From Jannaschia seohaensis (GTDB lineage: Bacteria > Pseudomonadota > Alphaproteobacteria > Rhodobacterales > Rhodobacteraceae): a DNA stretch of 64,000 nucleotides. The stretch spans positions 1 through 64,000 of the forward strand of contig NZ_UETC01000017.1 of assembly GCF_900116765.1 (NCBI RefSeq). The letters are read 5' to 3'. Within the stretch, counting starts at the first letter, position 1. Each line of letters begins with the position of its first letter. A model generated the notes under the pieces. That model had not been told where the DNA came from. It saw only the letters and a list, made by a program, of their open reading frames with translations, and made no database searches. Positions 24,416 to 32,845 of the stretch are shown here, piece by piece. A program made the position numbers and the translations under genes.

Positions 24416-25186
24416 ATGAACAAACCGATCATGGCCAAGGCCACCGCCGTCTGGCTGGTGGACAACACGACGCTCAGCTTCAAGCAGATCGGCGATTTCT
24501 GCGGATTGCACGAGCTGGAAGTCCAGGGCATCGCCGATGGCGACGTCGCGGTGGGTGTGAAGGGATTCGACCCGATCGCCAACAACCAGCTGACCGCCGA
24601 GGAGATCGAGAAGGCGGAGAAGGATCCGGGTCACAAGCTCAAGCTGAAATACAACGCCGCCGCCGTCGGCGAGGAGAAGCGCCGCGGCCCGCGCTATACC
24701 CCCCTGTCCAAGCGCCAGGACCGGCCGAACTCGATCCTCTGGCTGGTGAAGTTCCACCCCGAGCTGACCGACGCGCAGATTTCCAAGCTGATCGGCACGA
24801 CCAAGCCGACGATCCAGTCGATCCGCGAGCGGACCCATTGGAACATCCAGCACATGGAGCCGATCGACCCGGTGGCGCTGGGACTGTGCAAGCAGACCGA
24901 GCTCGACGCCGCCGTGCAGAAGGCCGCGGCGCAGAAGGCCAAGGAAGGCGCGCCCATGTCTGACGAGGAGCGCCGCAAGCTGATCTCGACCGAGCAGTCC
25001 TTGGGCGGCGATGAGCCGAGCCTGCCCGCCTCGATGGCCGGGCTGGAGACGTTCAGCCTCACCGGCTCGAATGACGATGACGAGGAGGAGAAGCGGGACG
25101 ACCGCGACGTGCGCGACGCCGACAGCTTCTTCAACCTGCCCGATAACGGGGACGACGACGAAGACGACGAAGACGACCGGCGCTGA
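24416..25186 (+). CDS. trcR: Cell-cycle transcriptional regulator TrcR (DUF1013)
   Basis: A 256-residue protein restricted to alphaproteobacteria. The N-terminus WLVDNTTLSFKQIGDFCGLHELEVQ (residues 13-37) is a helix-turn-helix-like segment. A second one, HPELTDAQISKLIGTTKPTI, lies near 118-137, followed by RERTHWNIQ. The C-terminus is a long acidic, probably disordered tail (DDDEEEKRDD; GDDDEDDEDDRR). The family includes TrcR of Rhodobacter capsulatus, reported as a transcriptional regulator linked to the CtrA cell-cycle network. ATG 24416 has AAGGAG upstream (24400-24405). Confidence 0.87.
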   Translation: MNKPIMAKATAVWLVDNTTLSFKQIGDFCGLHELEVQGIADGDVAVGVKGFDPIANNQLTAEEIEKAEKDPGHKLKLKYNAAAVGEEKRRGPRYTPLSKRQDRPNSILWLVKFHPELTDAQISKLIGTTKPTIQSIRERTHWNIQHMEPIDPVALGLCKQTELDAAVQKAAAQKAKEGAPMSDEERRKLISTEQSLGGDEPSLPASMAGLETFSLTGSNDDDEEEKRDDRDVRDADSFFNLPDNGDDDEDDEDDRR

Positions 25187-25194
25187 CGGGCCGC

Positions 25195-25232
25195 GCGGGG
25201 GCCTGCCGGGAGGATCCCGGCCCGGCCCCCGC
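25195..25232. terminator. Long two-part hairpin between convergent trcR and secF
   Basis: An outer stem GCGGGGGCC (25195-25203) / GGCCCCCGC (25224-25232) encloses an inner stem GCCGGG (25205-25210) / CCCGGC (25216-25221) with loop AGGAT. It lies between two convergent genes and is symmetric, so it could end transcription from both sides, although there is no T-run. Confidence 0.55.
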
Positions 25233-25237
25233 CGCCG

Positions 25238-26203
25238 TCAGGCGTCGATATCGGCGAATTGGGTTCCCGCGTCGGAGGGCTTTTTCGGATCGCGCTCCAC
25301 GCCGAGCATCAGCACCACGTTCTTGGCCACATAGACCGAGGAATAGGTGCCCACGATCACGCCCCAGAGGATCGCGAAGACGAATCCGCGGATGACGTCT
25401 CCGCCCAGCACGATCAGCGCGACCAGCGCCAGCAGGGTCGTGCCCGAGGTCATCAAGGTCCGGCTGAGCGTCTCGTTGACCGAGCGGTTCATCACCTCGA
25501 TCAGCGGGGTCTTCTTGAATTTGATGAGATTCTCGCGCAGCCGGTCGAAGATGACGACCGTGTCGTTGATCGAATAGCCCAGCACCGTCAGCAGCGCGGC
25601 GATCGTGGCCAGATCGAACCGGATCTGAAGCAGGGCGAAGATGCCGATGGTCAGCACCACGTCATGCACCAGCGCCGCCACCGCGCCCACGGCGAACTGC
25701 CACTCGAAGCGCAGCCAGATATAGAACAGCATCGCCCCGATGGCCGCCGCCAGAGCGATCAGGGCCGTCGTGATCAACTCTCCCGAGACCTTGGGGCCGA
25801 CCGACTCGACCGACGGAAAGGTGAGCGACGGATCGACCGTCTGGAGCGCGACCTCGACGGCCGCGATGGTCTCGGGCGTGACCGATTCCGCGCCGGCCTG
25901 CGCCTGGATGCGAATCTGGGCGACGTTCTGGTCTGGGGCGAAGGTCGGGTCGAACACCTCGGTGATGGTCACGTCGCCCAAGTCCAGCGGCGCCAGCGCG
26001 TCGCGATAGGCGCCCACATCGACCGCCTGGCTCGACTCCGTCCGGATCGTCGTGCCGCCGAGGAAGTCGATGCCGAAGTTCAGGCCGACCAGCAGCCAGA
26101 TCGCCAGAGACGCCACCATCGCGACCACCGAGGCCCCGAAGGTGTAGTGGCGCCACCGCATGAAGTCCCAGTTGGTGTCCTGGGGGACGAGTCTCAGGCG
26201 CAT
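25238..26203 (-). CDS. secF: Protein translocase subunit SecF
   Basis: A 321-residue RND-type membrane protein, part of SecDF-YajC, which uses proton-motive force to help preproteins through SecYEG. The signature GLNFGIDFLGGTTIRTESSQ (periplasmic P1 start, about residues 33-52) and the helix-4 to helix-6 block GYSINDTVVIFDRLREN are typical. ATG 26203 follows the secD stop by a single base. A TTG further upstream (26215) would overlap secD and is less likely. Confidence 0.94.
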   Translation of the reverse strand: MRLRLVPQDTNWDFMRWRHYTFGASVVAMVASLAIWLLVGLNFGIDFLGGTTIRTESSQAVDVGAYRDALAPLDLGDVTITEVFDPTFAPDQNVAQIRIQAQAGAESVTPETIAAVEVALQTVDPSLTFPSVESVGPKVSGELITTALIALAAAIGAMLFYIWLRFEWQFAVGAVAALVHDVVLTIGIFALLQIRFDLATIAALLTVLGYSINDTVVIFDRLRENLIKFKKTPLIEVMNRSVNETLSRTLMTSGTTLLALVALIVLGGDVIRGFVFAILWGVIVGTYSSVYVAKNVVLMLGVERDPKKPSDAGTQFADIDA

Positions 26204-26204
26204 G

Positions 26205-27869
26205 TCAGACCTCAATCTGGCGGGGGCGGCGGCGTTCGAACCAGAGCACGATCAGCAGGCGGGTTACGAAGATCGCCGTGAAGACCGAGGTCAGGATCCC
26301 GATGCCCAGCGTCACCGCAAAGCCGCGCACCGGGCCGGAACCCAGGGTGAACAGGATCACGGCAATGATGAAGGTGGTGATGTTGGCGTCGACGATGGCG
26401 GAGAGCGCCTTCTCGTAGCCGAGCTCGATCGCGCGCGCAGGCCCTTTGGCGGTCTTCAACTCTTCGCGGATACGCTCGAACACGAGCACGTTCGCGTCGA
26501 CCGCCATGCCGATGGTCAGCACGATGCCCGCGATGCCCGGCAAGGTCAGCGTGCCGCCGATCAGGGAGAGCAGGCCGAAGATCAGCGCGACGTTGATGCC
26601 GAGCGCAAGGGTCGCGAAGGCCCCGAACAGCCCATAGCTGAGCACCATGAACACGACGACGGCCGCCATGGCGACCAGCGCGGCGATCTGGCCCGCGTCG
26701 ATGCTATCCTGGCCCAGTTCGGGACCGATGGTGCGCTCTTCGAGAAAGACCAACTCGGCCGGCAGAGCGCCGGCGCGCAGCAAGATGGCCAGCCGATTGG
26801 CCTCGTCCACGCCGAAATTGCCGGTAATCTGGCCCGAGCCGCCGGTGATGGCGCTCTGGATCGTCGGGGCGGTCACGACCTCTTCGTCGAGAACGATGGC
26901 GAAGGGCGCGCCGATATTCTCGGAGGTATAGACGCCGAACGCGCGCGCGCCCGACGGGTTGAAGCGGAAAGTCACGGCGGGCAGGCCGTTCTGGTCAAAG
27001 CCCGGCTGGCTGTCGACCAGATCGTCGCCGGTCACCACCGGAGAGCGCTCCAGCAGATAGAAGACCCCTTCGTCCTCCATGTCCGGCAGCAAGAGCTGGT
27101 CGGCGTCGGGCGTGGTCGCCGAGTCGGCGCCGCGGGCGATGACGGGGTGGAAGGTGAGGCGCGCGGTGGTCCCGATCAGCTCCTTCAGCTCCTGGGCGGA
27201 GCCGATGCCCGGCACCTGGATCAGAATACGGTCGGCGCCCTGGCGCTGGATGGTGGGTTCGCGGGTGCCGGCCTCGTCGACGCGGCGGCGAATGATCTCC
27301 AGCGACTGTTGCAGGGTGCGGTCATCGGTCGCCGCGCGTTCGGCCTCCGACAGGGTCAGCGTCAGAATGTCGCCCGCGCCCGAGACGTCGATGTCGGTTT
27401 GGCCCACGCCGGTCAGCGATACGATGGGCGAGGCCAGAGCGCGGACCGCGTCGACGGCGGCCTGCATCCCCTCGGGCTGGGAGATGCGGACGCGCAATTC
27501 GTCCGGCGGCGATTCCTGGCGGCGGATGGTGCCGATCGTGCCCCGCAGGTCGCGCAGCGTGTCGCGGACCTCGGGCCAGTAGCCGTCGATCCGGCCCGCA
27601 TAGACGTCCTCCAACTGGACTTCCGCCAGCAGATGAGCGCCGCCGCGCAGGTCGAGGCCGAGGTTCACGAGGCCCGAGGGCAGGAAGCTGGGCCATTCGG
27701 CCAGCGCCGCCTCGATCTCGGGCGTGGGGACCGAGCCGCGCTCCAGGGCGGTCGCGGCGTCGTTATGTCGCTCGACCGGTCCGTAGAACAGGTTCGGCGT
27801 GGCGAGCAGGAGGCCGATCACGCAGACCAGAAGGATCGACAGACGCTTCCAGAGCGCGATCTGCAACAT
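26205..27869 (-). CDS. secD: Protein translocase subunit SecD
   Basis: A 554-residue membrane protein, partner of SecF. Topology: N-terminal helix (ILLVCVIGLLLATPNLFY), the large periplasmic P1 region beginning NLGLDLRGGAHLLAEV (about residues 69-84), the RVDEAGTREPTIQRQGADRI block (about 216), then the RND helices with GMAVDANVLVFERIREE (about 458-474). Length and motifs are standard. It is placed between yajC (4 bp upstream) and secF (1 bp downstream), so the three form one operon. Confidence 0.95.
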   Translation of the reverse strand: MLQIALWKRLSILLVCVIGLLLATPNLFYGPVERHNDAATALERGSVPTPEIEAALAEWPSFLPSGLVNLGLDLRGGAHLLAEVQLEDVYAGRIDGYWPEVRDTLRDLRGTIGTIRRQESPPDELRVRISQPEGMQAAVDAVRALASPIVSLTGVGQTDIDVSGAGDILTLTLSEAERAATDDRTLQQSLEIIRRRVDEAGTREPTIQRQGADRILIQVPGIGSAQELKELIGTTARLTFHPVIARGADSATTPDADQLLLPDMEDEGVFYLLERSPVVTGDDLVDSQPGFDQNGLPAVTFRFNPSGARAFGVYTSENIGAPFAIVLDEEVVTAPTIQSAITGGSGQITGNFGVDEANRLAILLRAGALPAELVFLEERTIGPELGQDSIDAGQIAALVAMAAVVVFMVLSYGLFGAFATLALGINVALIFGLLSLIGGTLTLPGIAGIVLTIGMAVDANVLVFERIREELKTAKGPARAIELGYEKALSAIVDANITTFIIAVILFTLGSGPVRGFAVTLGIGILTSVFTAIFVTRLLIVLWFERRRPRQIEV

Positions 27870-27873
27870 GGGC

Positions 27874-28194
27874 TCAGCCCGCCGGTTCGGTCTTGGACAA
27901 AACCTGCGCGATGGTGGCGCGGACGACGCGAACCTTCACACCCTCGGCGATTTCGACCTCGAGCTCGCCGTCTTCCTTGACCTTGGACACCTTTCCGATC
28001 AGCCCGCCTTGGGTCACGACCTGGTCGCCGCGGCGCAGCGCCTCGACCATGGCTTTGTGCTCCTTCACTTTTTTCTGCTGCGGACGGATCAGCAGGAAAT
28101 ACATGATCGCGAAGATCAGGATGAGCGGGATGAACTGCGCGAATGCGCTTCCGGCGCCTCCGGCGGCTTGGGCGTAGGCGGGGGTTGCGAACAT
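27874..28194 (-). CDS. yajC: Preprotein translocase accessory subunit YajC
   Basis: A 106-residue single-span membrane protein with the hallmark helix and motif LILIFAIMYFLLIRPQQKK (residues 30-48), followed by the cytoplasmic domain GDQVVTQGGLIGKVSKV. It is the first gene of yajC-secD-secF. The sequence before the helix resembles a signal peptide (MFATPAYAQA), common in alphaproteobacterial YajC. Confidence 0.95.
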   Translation of the reverse strand: MFATPAYAQAAGGAGSAFAQFIPLILIFAIMYFLLIRPQQKKVKEHKAMVEALRRGDQVVTQGGLIGKVSKVKEDGELEVEIAEGVKVRVVRATIAQVLSKTEPAG

Positions 28195-28359
28195 GAGCGG
28201 GTCCTTCGTCTGGCGGGGGCGGTGGCCCCGTCGTCGGTCGGGCGGAACCTAATGGTGGCCCCGGGGGGGTGCAAGGGCGGGCCGGCGGTTGACGGCCGTC
28301 AAAGCAGGACGGCCCTCACGCTCATACAAACCGGGCTTTACCCTGCGAAGGAGTTCATC

Positions 28360-30315
28360 ATGGCCTTGATGGTAAACGACACCGCGGCGCTTATGCATCT
28401 GCTCCCGCCCTCCGGCGGCCCCGCGGCAGCCGCGACCCGTTATGGGGTCCACTTCATCGTGACCGCGCCTGACATCCCGTTCGCAAGCGTCGTCCGCGGC
28501 AGTGGCCTGACTTTCGACGCGCAGGGCCGCCTCACAGGTGGCGAAGTCAGGCAGCTATACGTGCTGGACGGACCGCCGGATACGTCGGACTTTCGCGCCT
28601 TTTACCGAGATCGGGACGCAGCGATCGCCAGGATCGACATCCCCTCCGACCGGCGCGACGGCGCTGCTTTGCAGGCGCTGGCTGATGCAACGGCAGCCAC
28701 GGGCGATCTCCAGCCCGTCGTGGCCGCCTTCGCGCCGTTCGGCCAGATCACGGTCAGCGCCCCTGGCGGGATCGGCTCCAGCTATGACATGCGCGCGAAG
28801 GTCGATCTGGGTGCGCTCGGGGACGACCTCCGCGTCGGGGCCTATAGCTTCGAGGGCAGTGACACTTTGATCGGAGGCGCAGACGCGGACAGTTTCTTCT
28901 CTTATGATGGCAGAGGCTTCTACGCCGGGCAGGACGTCCTGATCGGCGGGGACGGTGGCGACAAATACACGGTCTTCCTGGGCGATGCGCGCGGCCGCAC
29001 CGGACCCGACGGCGCCCCTCTTCCTCCCCCCTCGGTCGAGATCGTGGAGACGGCGGACGGGACTGGACGGGACGGGCTCATCTGGACAGACATGCGATTC
29101 GACCTGCGGGGGACCAATATCGAAGACCTGGACCTGCGGGACCAGCGTTCCCGCCACGACGAAGACCGCACGCCGATGGAGGGGATCGGCTCGGAGGCCG
29201 ACAACGTGATCCGGGGCACGGTGAGCCAGGATTATGAATATGACGGCGGGATTTGGCAGCCCGATGGACCGTCGATCCCGCTCCGCTTACTCGGTCTTGG
29301 CGGAAACGACACCATCATCGGACGGGGAACTGCGATAGAAATCTCCGGGGGCGAGGGAAACGACCGGATCGTCGCCGTGTTCTCCGCACATCCCCGGAAC
29401 GCTAGGATTGAGACGACTCTTCTAGCGGAGGGCGGTGCCGGTGACGACGTACTCATCTTCGCATCAACGTTAGACGACCCTGTCGCGGGCCCCCAGGGCC
29501 ATGTCCTGGAAGGCGGCGCCGGCAACGACGTGTTCTCGGTCCGGCACGAAGCGGAACTCACCATCGACGGCGGGGACGGGACCGATGAACTACGCGTGAC
29601 GACCCAGGGCATGGACGACCTCTCTCTGACCGGCGTGGAAGTGGTGCGTGCGGTCGGGCGTCAGGACGCCGCGCTCCGTGCCAGCGAGGGCGTCGATATC
29701 CTGCGCGGCGACCGGGGCGACGACACGCTCGACACCGGGGAGGTGGCGGATCTGCTGATGCTCGGTGGGGTGGGCGATGACACCTTTGTGCTCCAGGCCG
29801 AGCGCGCCGAAATCCGCGAAGAGCAGGCGGGCGGCACCGACCGGATCGAGAGCCACGGCATCGACTATATCCTTGATCCCTACATCGAGGACGCGGCGCT
29901 GGTGGGCCCGGCCTCCGACGCTTTCCTGGTCGGGAACGGCCTCGACAATGTGCTGAGCGGTGACAGCGGCGACAACGCCCTCTACGGGCGCGGCGGCAAC
30001 GACACGATGACGGGCGGCGACGGGGCCGACATCTTCGTGCTGAACCTGCGTTTCCGCGGGGCGGAGACGATCACCGATTTCGTCTCGGGCGAAGACCGTG
30101 TGGCCCTGGTCGGTCCCGACCTGGGCGCGATCGCGGGGGCGGACGCCCTGGCCCAGGGCTGCATGGCCACCGAGGCGCAGCATCGGCTGATCTTCAATTG
30201 GAGTGACGGAACGCTGGCCTATGACATAGACGGGTCCGGCGACGGTGCACCGGTGCTCCTGGCCACCTTCGAGGGCGTGCAGAGCCTGACGGCAGACGAC
30301 TTAGGACTCGTCTGA
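28360..30315 (+). CDS. RTX-type calcium-binding protein, predicted type I secretion substrate
   Basis: A 651-residue acidic protein without a signal peptide. Glycine/aspartate-rich calcium-binding nonapeptides recur: [45 protein letters not shown] and [18 protein letters not shown] near 545-562. It ends with a peptidase-M10-like serralysin C-terminal fold ([15 protein letters not shown]) that in other proteins carries the uncleaved type I export signal. The first 150 residues have no known domain, so the activity is unknown. ATG 28360 has AAGGAG (28348-28353) 6 bp upstream; the long frame before it is not translated. No ABC exporter or TolC gene is in the window. Confidence 0.82.
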   Translation: MALMVNDTAALMHLLPPSGGPAAAATRYGVHFIVTAPDIPFASVVRGSGLTFDAQGRLTGGEVRQLYVLDGPPDTSDFRAFYRDRDAAIARIDIPSDRRDGAALQALADATAATGDLQPVVAAFAPFGQITVSAPGGIGSSYDMRAKVDLGALGDDLRVGAYSFEGSDTLIGGADADSFFSYDGRGFYAGQDVLIGGDGGDKYTVFLGDARGRTGPDGAPLPPPSVEIVETADGTGRDGLIWTDMRFDLRGTNIEDLDLRDQRSRHDEDRTPMEGIGSEADNVIRGTVSQDYEYDGGIWQPDGPSIPLRLLGLGGNDTIIGRGTAIEISGGEGNDRIVAVFSAHPRNARIETTLLAEGGAGDDVLIFASTLDDPVAGPQGHVLEGGAGNDVFSVRHEAELTIDGGDGTDELRVTTQGMDDLSLTGVEVVRAVGRQDAALRASEGVDILRGDRGDDTLDTGEVADLLMLGGVGDDTFVLQAERAEIREEQAGGTDRIESHGIDYILDPYIEDAALVGPASDAFLVGNGLDNVLSGDSGDNALYGRGGNDTMTGGDGADIFVLNLRFRGAETITDFVSGEDRVALVGPDLGAIAGADALAQGCMATEAQHRLIFNWSDGTLAYDIDGSGDGAPVLLATFEGVQSLTADDLGLV

Positions 30316-30379
30316 CGGGCTGGCCCCTCGGGCGGTGCCGCGCTATGGGGCGGCACCGCCACCAGGAGGGCCCCGAGCC

Positions 30380-31672
30380 ATGCACGACATCCGCACCATC
30401 CGCGACGATCCGGCCGCTTTCGACGCCGCTCTCGCCCGCCGGGGGCTCGCGCCGATGTCGTCCGATTTGCTGGCGCTCGACGCGGCCCGGCGGGGCAGCA
30501 TCCAGGCCGCCGAAGCCGCCTTGCAGGAACGCAACGCCGCCTCCAAGCAGGTCGGCCAGGCCAAGGCCAGCGGCGACGAGGCCGAGTTCGAGCGGCTGCG
30601 CGCGCTCGTCGCCGACAAGAAGGCTGAGATCACCCGACTGGAGGAGGAGGCGCGCGAGACCGACGCCCGCTTGCGCGACGCGCTGCTGGGCATCCCGAAC
30701 CTGCCCTATGACGACGTGCCCGATGGCGAGGACGAAGCCGACAACGTGGAGATCGCCCGCTGGGGCACACCCCGCGTCTTCGACTTCACGCCCAAGGAGC
30801 ATTTCGAGATCGCGGGCGTGGTGCCCGGCATGGATTTCGAGACGGCAGCCAAGTTGTCGGGCTCCCGCTTCGTGATGCTGCGTGGCGCCGTCGCCCGCAT
30901 CCACCGAGCGCTCGCGCAGTGGATGCTGGACGTCCATACCGGCGAGAACGGGCTGGTCGAGCACATGACTCCGGTCCTGGTCCGCGACGACGCCATGCTG
31001 GGCACCGACAAGCTGCCCAAGTTCGGCGATGACAGCTTTCTCACGCGCGAAGGCTACTGGCTGATCCCCACGAGCGAAGTGACCCTGACCTACTCGGTCG
31101 CGGGCGATGTGCTGGAGGAGGCAGCGCTGCCCCTGCGCATGACGGCCCACACGCTGTGCTTCCGTTCCGAGGCGGGCTCGGCGGGGCGCGACACGGCCGG
31201 GATGCTGCGGCAGCACCAGTTCGAGAAGGTCGAGATGGTGTCGGTGACCCATCCCGATCAAAGCCGTGCCGAGTTGGACCGCATGACCGGCCTCGCCCAG
31301 GACATCCTGGAGCGGCTCGGCCTGCCCTACCGCACCGTGGTGCTCTGCACTGGCGACATGGGCTTCGGCGCGCGCCGGACCCATGACATCGAGGTCTGGC
31401 TGCCGGGGCAGGACACCTATCGCGAGATTTCGAGCTGCTCGACCACGGGCGATTTCCAGGCGCGGCGGATGAACGCGCGCTTCAAGCCTGCGGCTGGGGG
31501 GAAGCCCGAATTCGTCCATACGCTAAACGGCTCGGGGCTGGCGGTGGGGCGCTGCCTGATCGCTGTGCTGGAGAATGGGCAGCAGGCGGACGGGTCGGTT
31601 ACGCTGCCAGAGGTGCTGGCCCCCTATCTGGGCGGGAAGACCGCGCTTTCGCCCGAGGGCGCGCTGGTCTGA
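30380..31672 (+). CDS. serS: Seryl-tRNA synthetase
   Basis: A 430-residue class II synthetase that charges tRNA-Ser. The N-terminal coiled-coil arm (about residues 28-105) is followed by the catalytic core with motif 2 ([22 protein letters not shown], about 262-283) and motif 3 ([20 protein letters not shown], about 378-397). [14 protein letters not shown] and the VEHMTPVLV region fit standard SerRS. ATG 30380 has AGGAGG (30364-30369) upstream. The gene lies 64 bp after the RTX gene and could share its transcript, though functions are unrelated. Confidence 0.96.
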   Translation: MHDIRTIRDDPAAFDAALARRGLAPMSSDLLALDAARRGSIQAAEAALQERNAASKQVGQAKASGDEAEFERLRALVADKKAEITRLEEEARETDARLRDALLGIPNLPYDDVPDGEDEADNVEIARWGTPRVFDFTPKEHFEIAGVVPGMDFETAAKLSGSRFVMLRGAVARIHRALAQWMLDVHTGENGLVEHMTPVLVRDDAMLGTDKLPKFGDDSFLTREGYWLIPTSEVTLTYSVAGDVLEEAALPLRMTAHTLCFRSEAGSAGRDTAGMLRQHQFEKVEMVSVTHPDQSRAELDRMTGLAQDILERLGLPYRTVVLCTGDMGFGARRTHDIEVWLPGQDTYREISSCSTTGDFQARRMNARFKPAAGGKPEFVHTLNGSGLAVGRCLIAVLENGQQADGSVTLPEVLAPYLGGKTALSPEGALV

Positions 31673-31681
31673 GAGGGCGGA

Positions 31682-31735
31682 GGGGGCTCTGCCCCCGCTG
31701 CGCTCCCCCGGGATATTTCAGCAGGGAAGAAGGGG
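31682..31735 (+). repeat. TATTT-tail repeat after serS
   Basis: GGGGGC (31682-31687), TCT, GCCCCC (31691-31696), spacer, then CTCCCCCGGGATATTTCAGC and a purine end AGGGAAGAAGGGG. It follows the serS stop by 9 bp, so it probably lies in the 3' end of the serS message. Confidence 0.7.
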
Positions 31736-31763
31736 CGTTAACCTTTATTAGCGGTTCGTTAAA

Positions 31764-31806
31764 GCGTTTCGCCTTTAACCTGCGTTAGCAGCGAAAGGCG
31801 AAACGC
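31764..31806. repeat. Inverted repeat 1, 13-bp arms
   Basis: GCGTTTCGCCTTT (31764-31776) and AAAGGCGAAACGC (31794-31806) are perfect complements around a 17-nt loop. GTTAACC and GTTAAAG motifs flank and partly overlap the left arm. A second, related inverted repeat follows 23 bp later. Role unknown; could be a protein-binding site or an RNA hairpin after serS. Confidence 0.6.
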
Positions 31807-31829
31807 GTGCACCGCTCGACCGGAGCACC

Positions 31830-31871
31830 GCGCTTCGCGAAAGGCCGTGATCCGGGTCTTTCGCGAAGCGC
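31830..31871. repeat. Inverted repeat 2, 14-bp arms
   Basis: GCGCTTCGCGAAAG (31830-31843) and CTTTCGCGAAGCGC (31858-31871) are perfect complements around a 14-nt loop. Each arm contains a shorter self-palindrome (TTCGCGAA), so cruciform or tandem-hairpin forms are both possible. Similar in base content to the first inverted repeat just upstream. Confidence 0.6.
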
Positions 31872-32345
31872 TTTAGTCGGACCTTCTCCTGGACGCTCGT
31901 CCTCTATGTTGCGGTTCGTCGCTGCATTTATGTCGCGGGTCGTCGCTGCATTCGTCGGTTGTGAAGATGGCCGCCATAAGGTCCCGATGGCTCTGGGGCG
32001 GCTTGCGCGGGGTCTGGCGTCGATGCTTGGCAGCTAGGTCTTAAGCTTGGCCGAGGCCATGACGATGGGCTCGCGCGGGAAGAGCAACCGGCATCTGGCG
32101 GCGCAGGGCCGCGACGGCTGTCGGAGCTTCCGGAACCCGCGCCCCGTTCCGTCAGCGTCATGCCCTCGGTCGCCGCCACCCTCTCGCGCGGGTCGTCGCG
32201 GCTCATGCCTTTGCCGGCGCAAGCGCCACGTTTGCCGCGACTGTCCGCGCTACTCGCAGGCGTGGCGTGATCCCCCAACGGATGACACCGCCGCGAAGCC
32301 CCCGTCAGACCCCCGGTCTCCGAAAGGCACGGATGTTCCTACAGG
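31872..32345. other. Gap without a recognised gene
   Basis: About 470 bp between serS and the convergent DUF1489 gene. Open frames on both strands are short and shift against each other. A minus-strand stretch ending near 32034 (RLLFPREPIVMASAKLKT) looks like a protein C-terminus, and a different minus-strand frame takes over upstream, which hints at a decayed gene, but I cannot name it. Confidence 0.35.
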
Positions 32346-32768
32346 TCAGAGCACGCCGATCTCGGCCAGGGCAACGGAAAGGGAGGGGGGGAGCGGCGTC
32401 TCGTCGATCTCGCTGGCATCGGCGTCGCGCGGCGCGTCCTCGGGCTTGAGGTAGCGCCAGCCCTGGAAGGGGCGCTTGGGCGTGGCCGCGACCGGGATCA
32501 GCGTCGGGTCGAGCACGATGCCGCAGCGGGGGATGCCGTCGGCTCGCCGCACTTCGTCGAAGCGCAAGACCCGCTGGCGGCAGAGCACCAAGCCCTTGAC
32601 CACCCAGTAGATCGAGCCGCCATCGAGCACCTCCGCCTCGCGCTTGGGCCACATGCGGGTGACATGGCGCGGCAGCCCGTCTGGGCCCTGGGCCTGCGCG
32701 CTTGCCTGCCAACGGGCCATGGCGGCGACGCTTTCGCTGCCAACACTCAGCTTAATGAGATTGATCAT
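32346..32768 (-). CDS. DUF1489 family protein
   Basis: A 140-residue cytoplasmic protein typical of alphaproteobacteria, function unknown. Family features are the start MINLIKLSVGSESV, the WVVKGLVLCRQRVLRFDEV block (about residues 55-73), CGIVLDPTLIPV and PFQGWRYLKPEDAP (about 100-113). It is divergent from nrdJ with 77 bp between the starts, so their promoters must lie very close or overlap. The synteny with nrdJ may be only local. Confidence 0.85.
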   Translation of the reverse strand: MINLIKLSVGSESVAAMARWQASAQAQGPDGLPRHVTRMWPKREAEVLDGGSIYWVVKGLVLCRQRVLRFDEVRRADGIPRCGIVLDPTLIPVAATPKRPFQGWRYLKPEDAPRDADASEIDETPLPPSLSVALAEIGVL

Positions 32769-32845
32769 GTGACACCCCGCCCCGACTGGCCTATATTTAG
32801 CCTCTCACCGCGCGCGCGCAACCAACCCTAGAGGACCGCGACCAG

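Noticed and set aside
31737-31782. CtrA-type sites from TTAACC/GTTAA words
   Set aside because: Words are present, but a clean TTAA-N7-TTAA pair is not; the inverted repeats explain the pattern better.
32034-32278. Minus-strand gene ending RLLFPREPIVMASAKLKT
   Set aside because: The tail looks protein-like, but the upstream part is in another frame and no family could be named; noted only as a possible remnant in the gap entry.
32769-32845. Cobalamin riboswitch upstream of nrdJ
   Set aside because: The gap is only 77 bp, too short for the element, and no B12-box-like sequence was seen.
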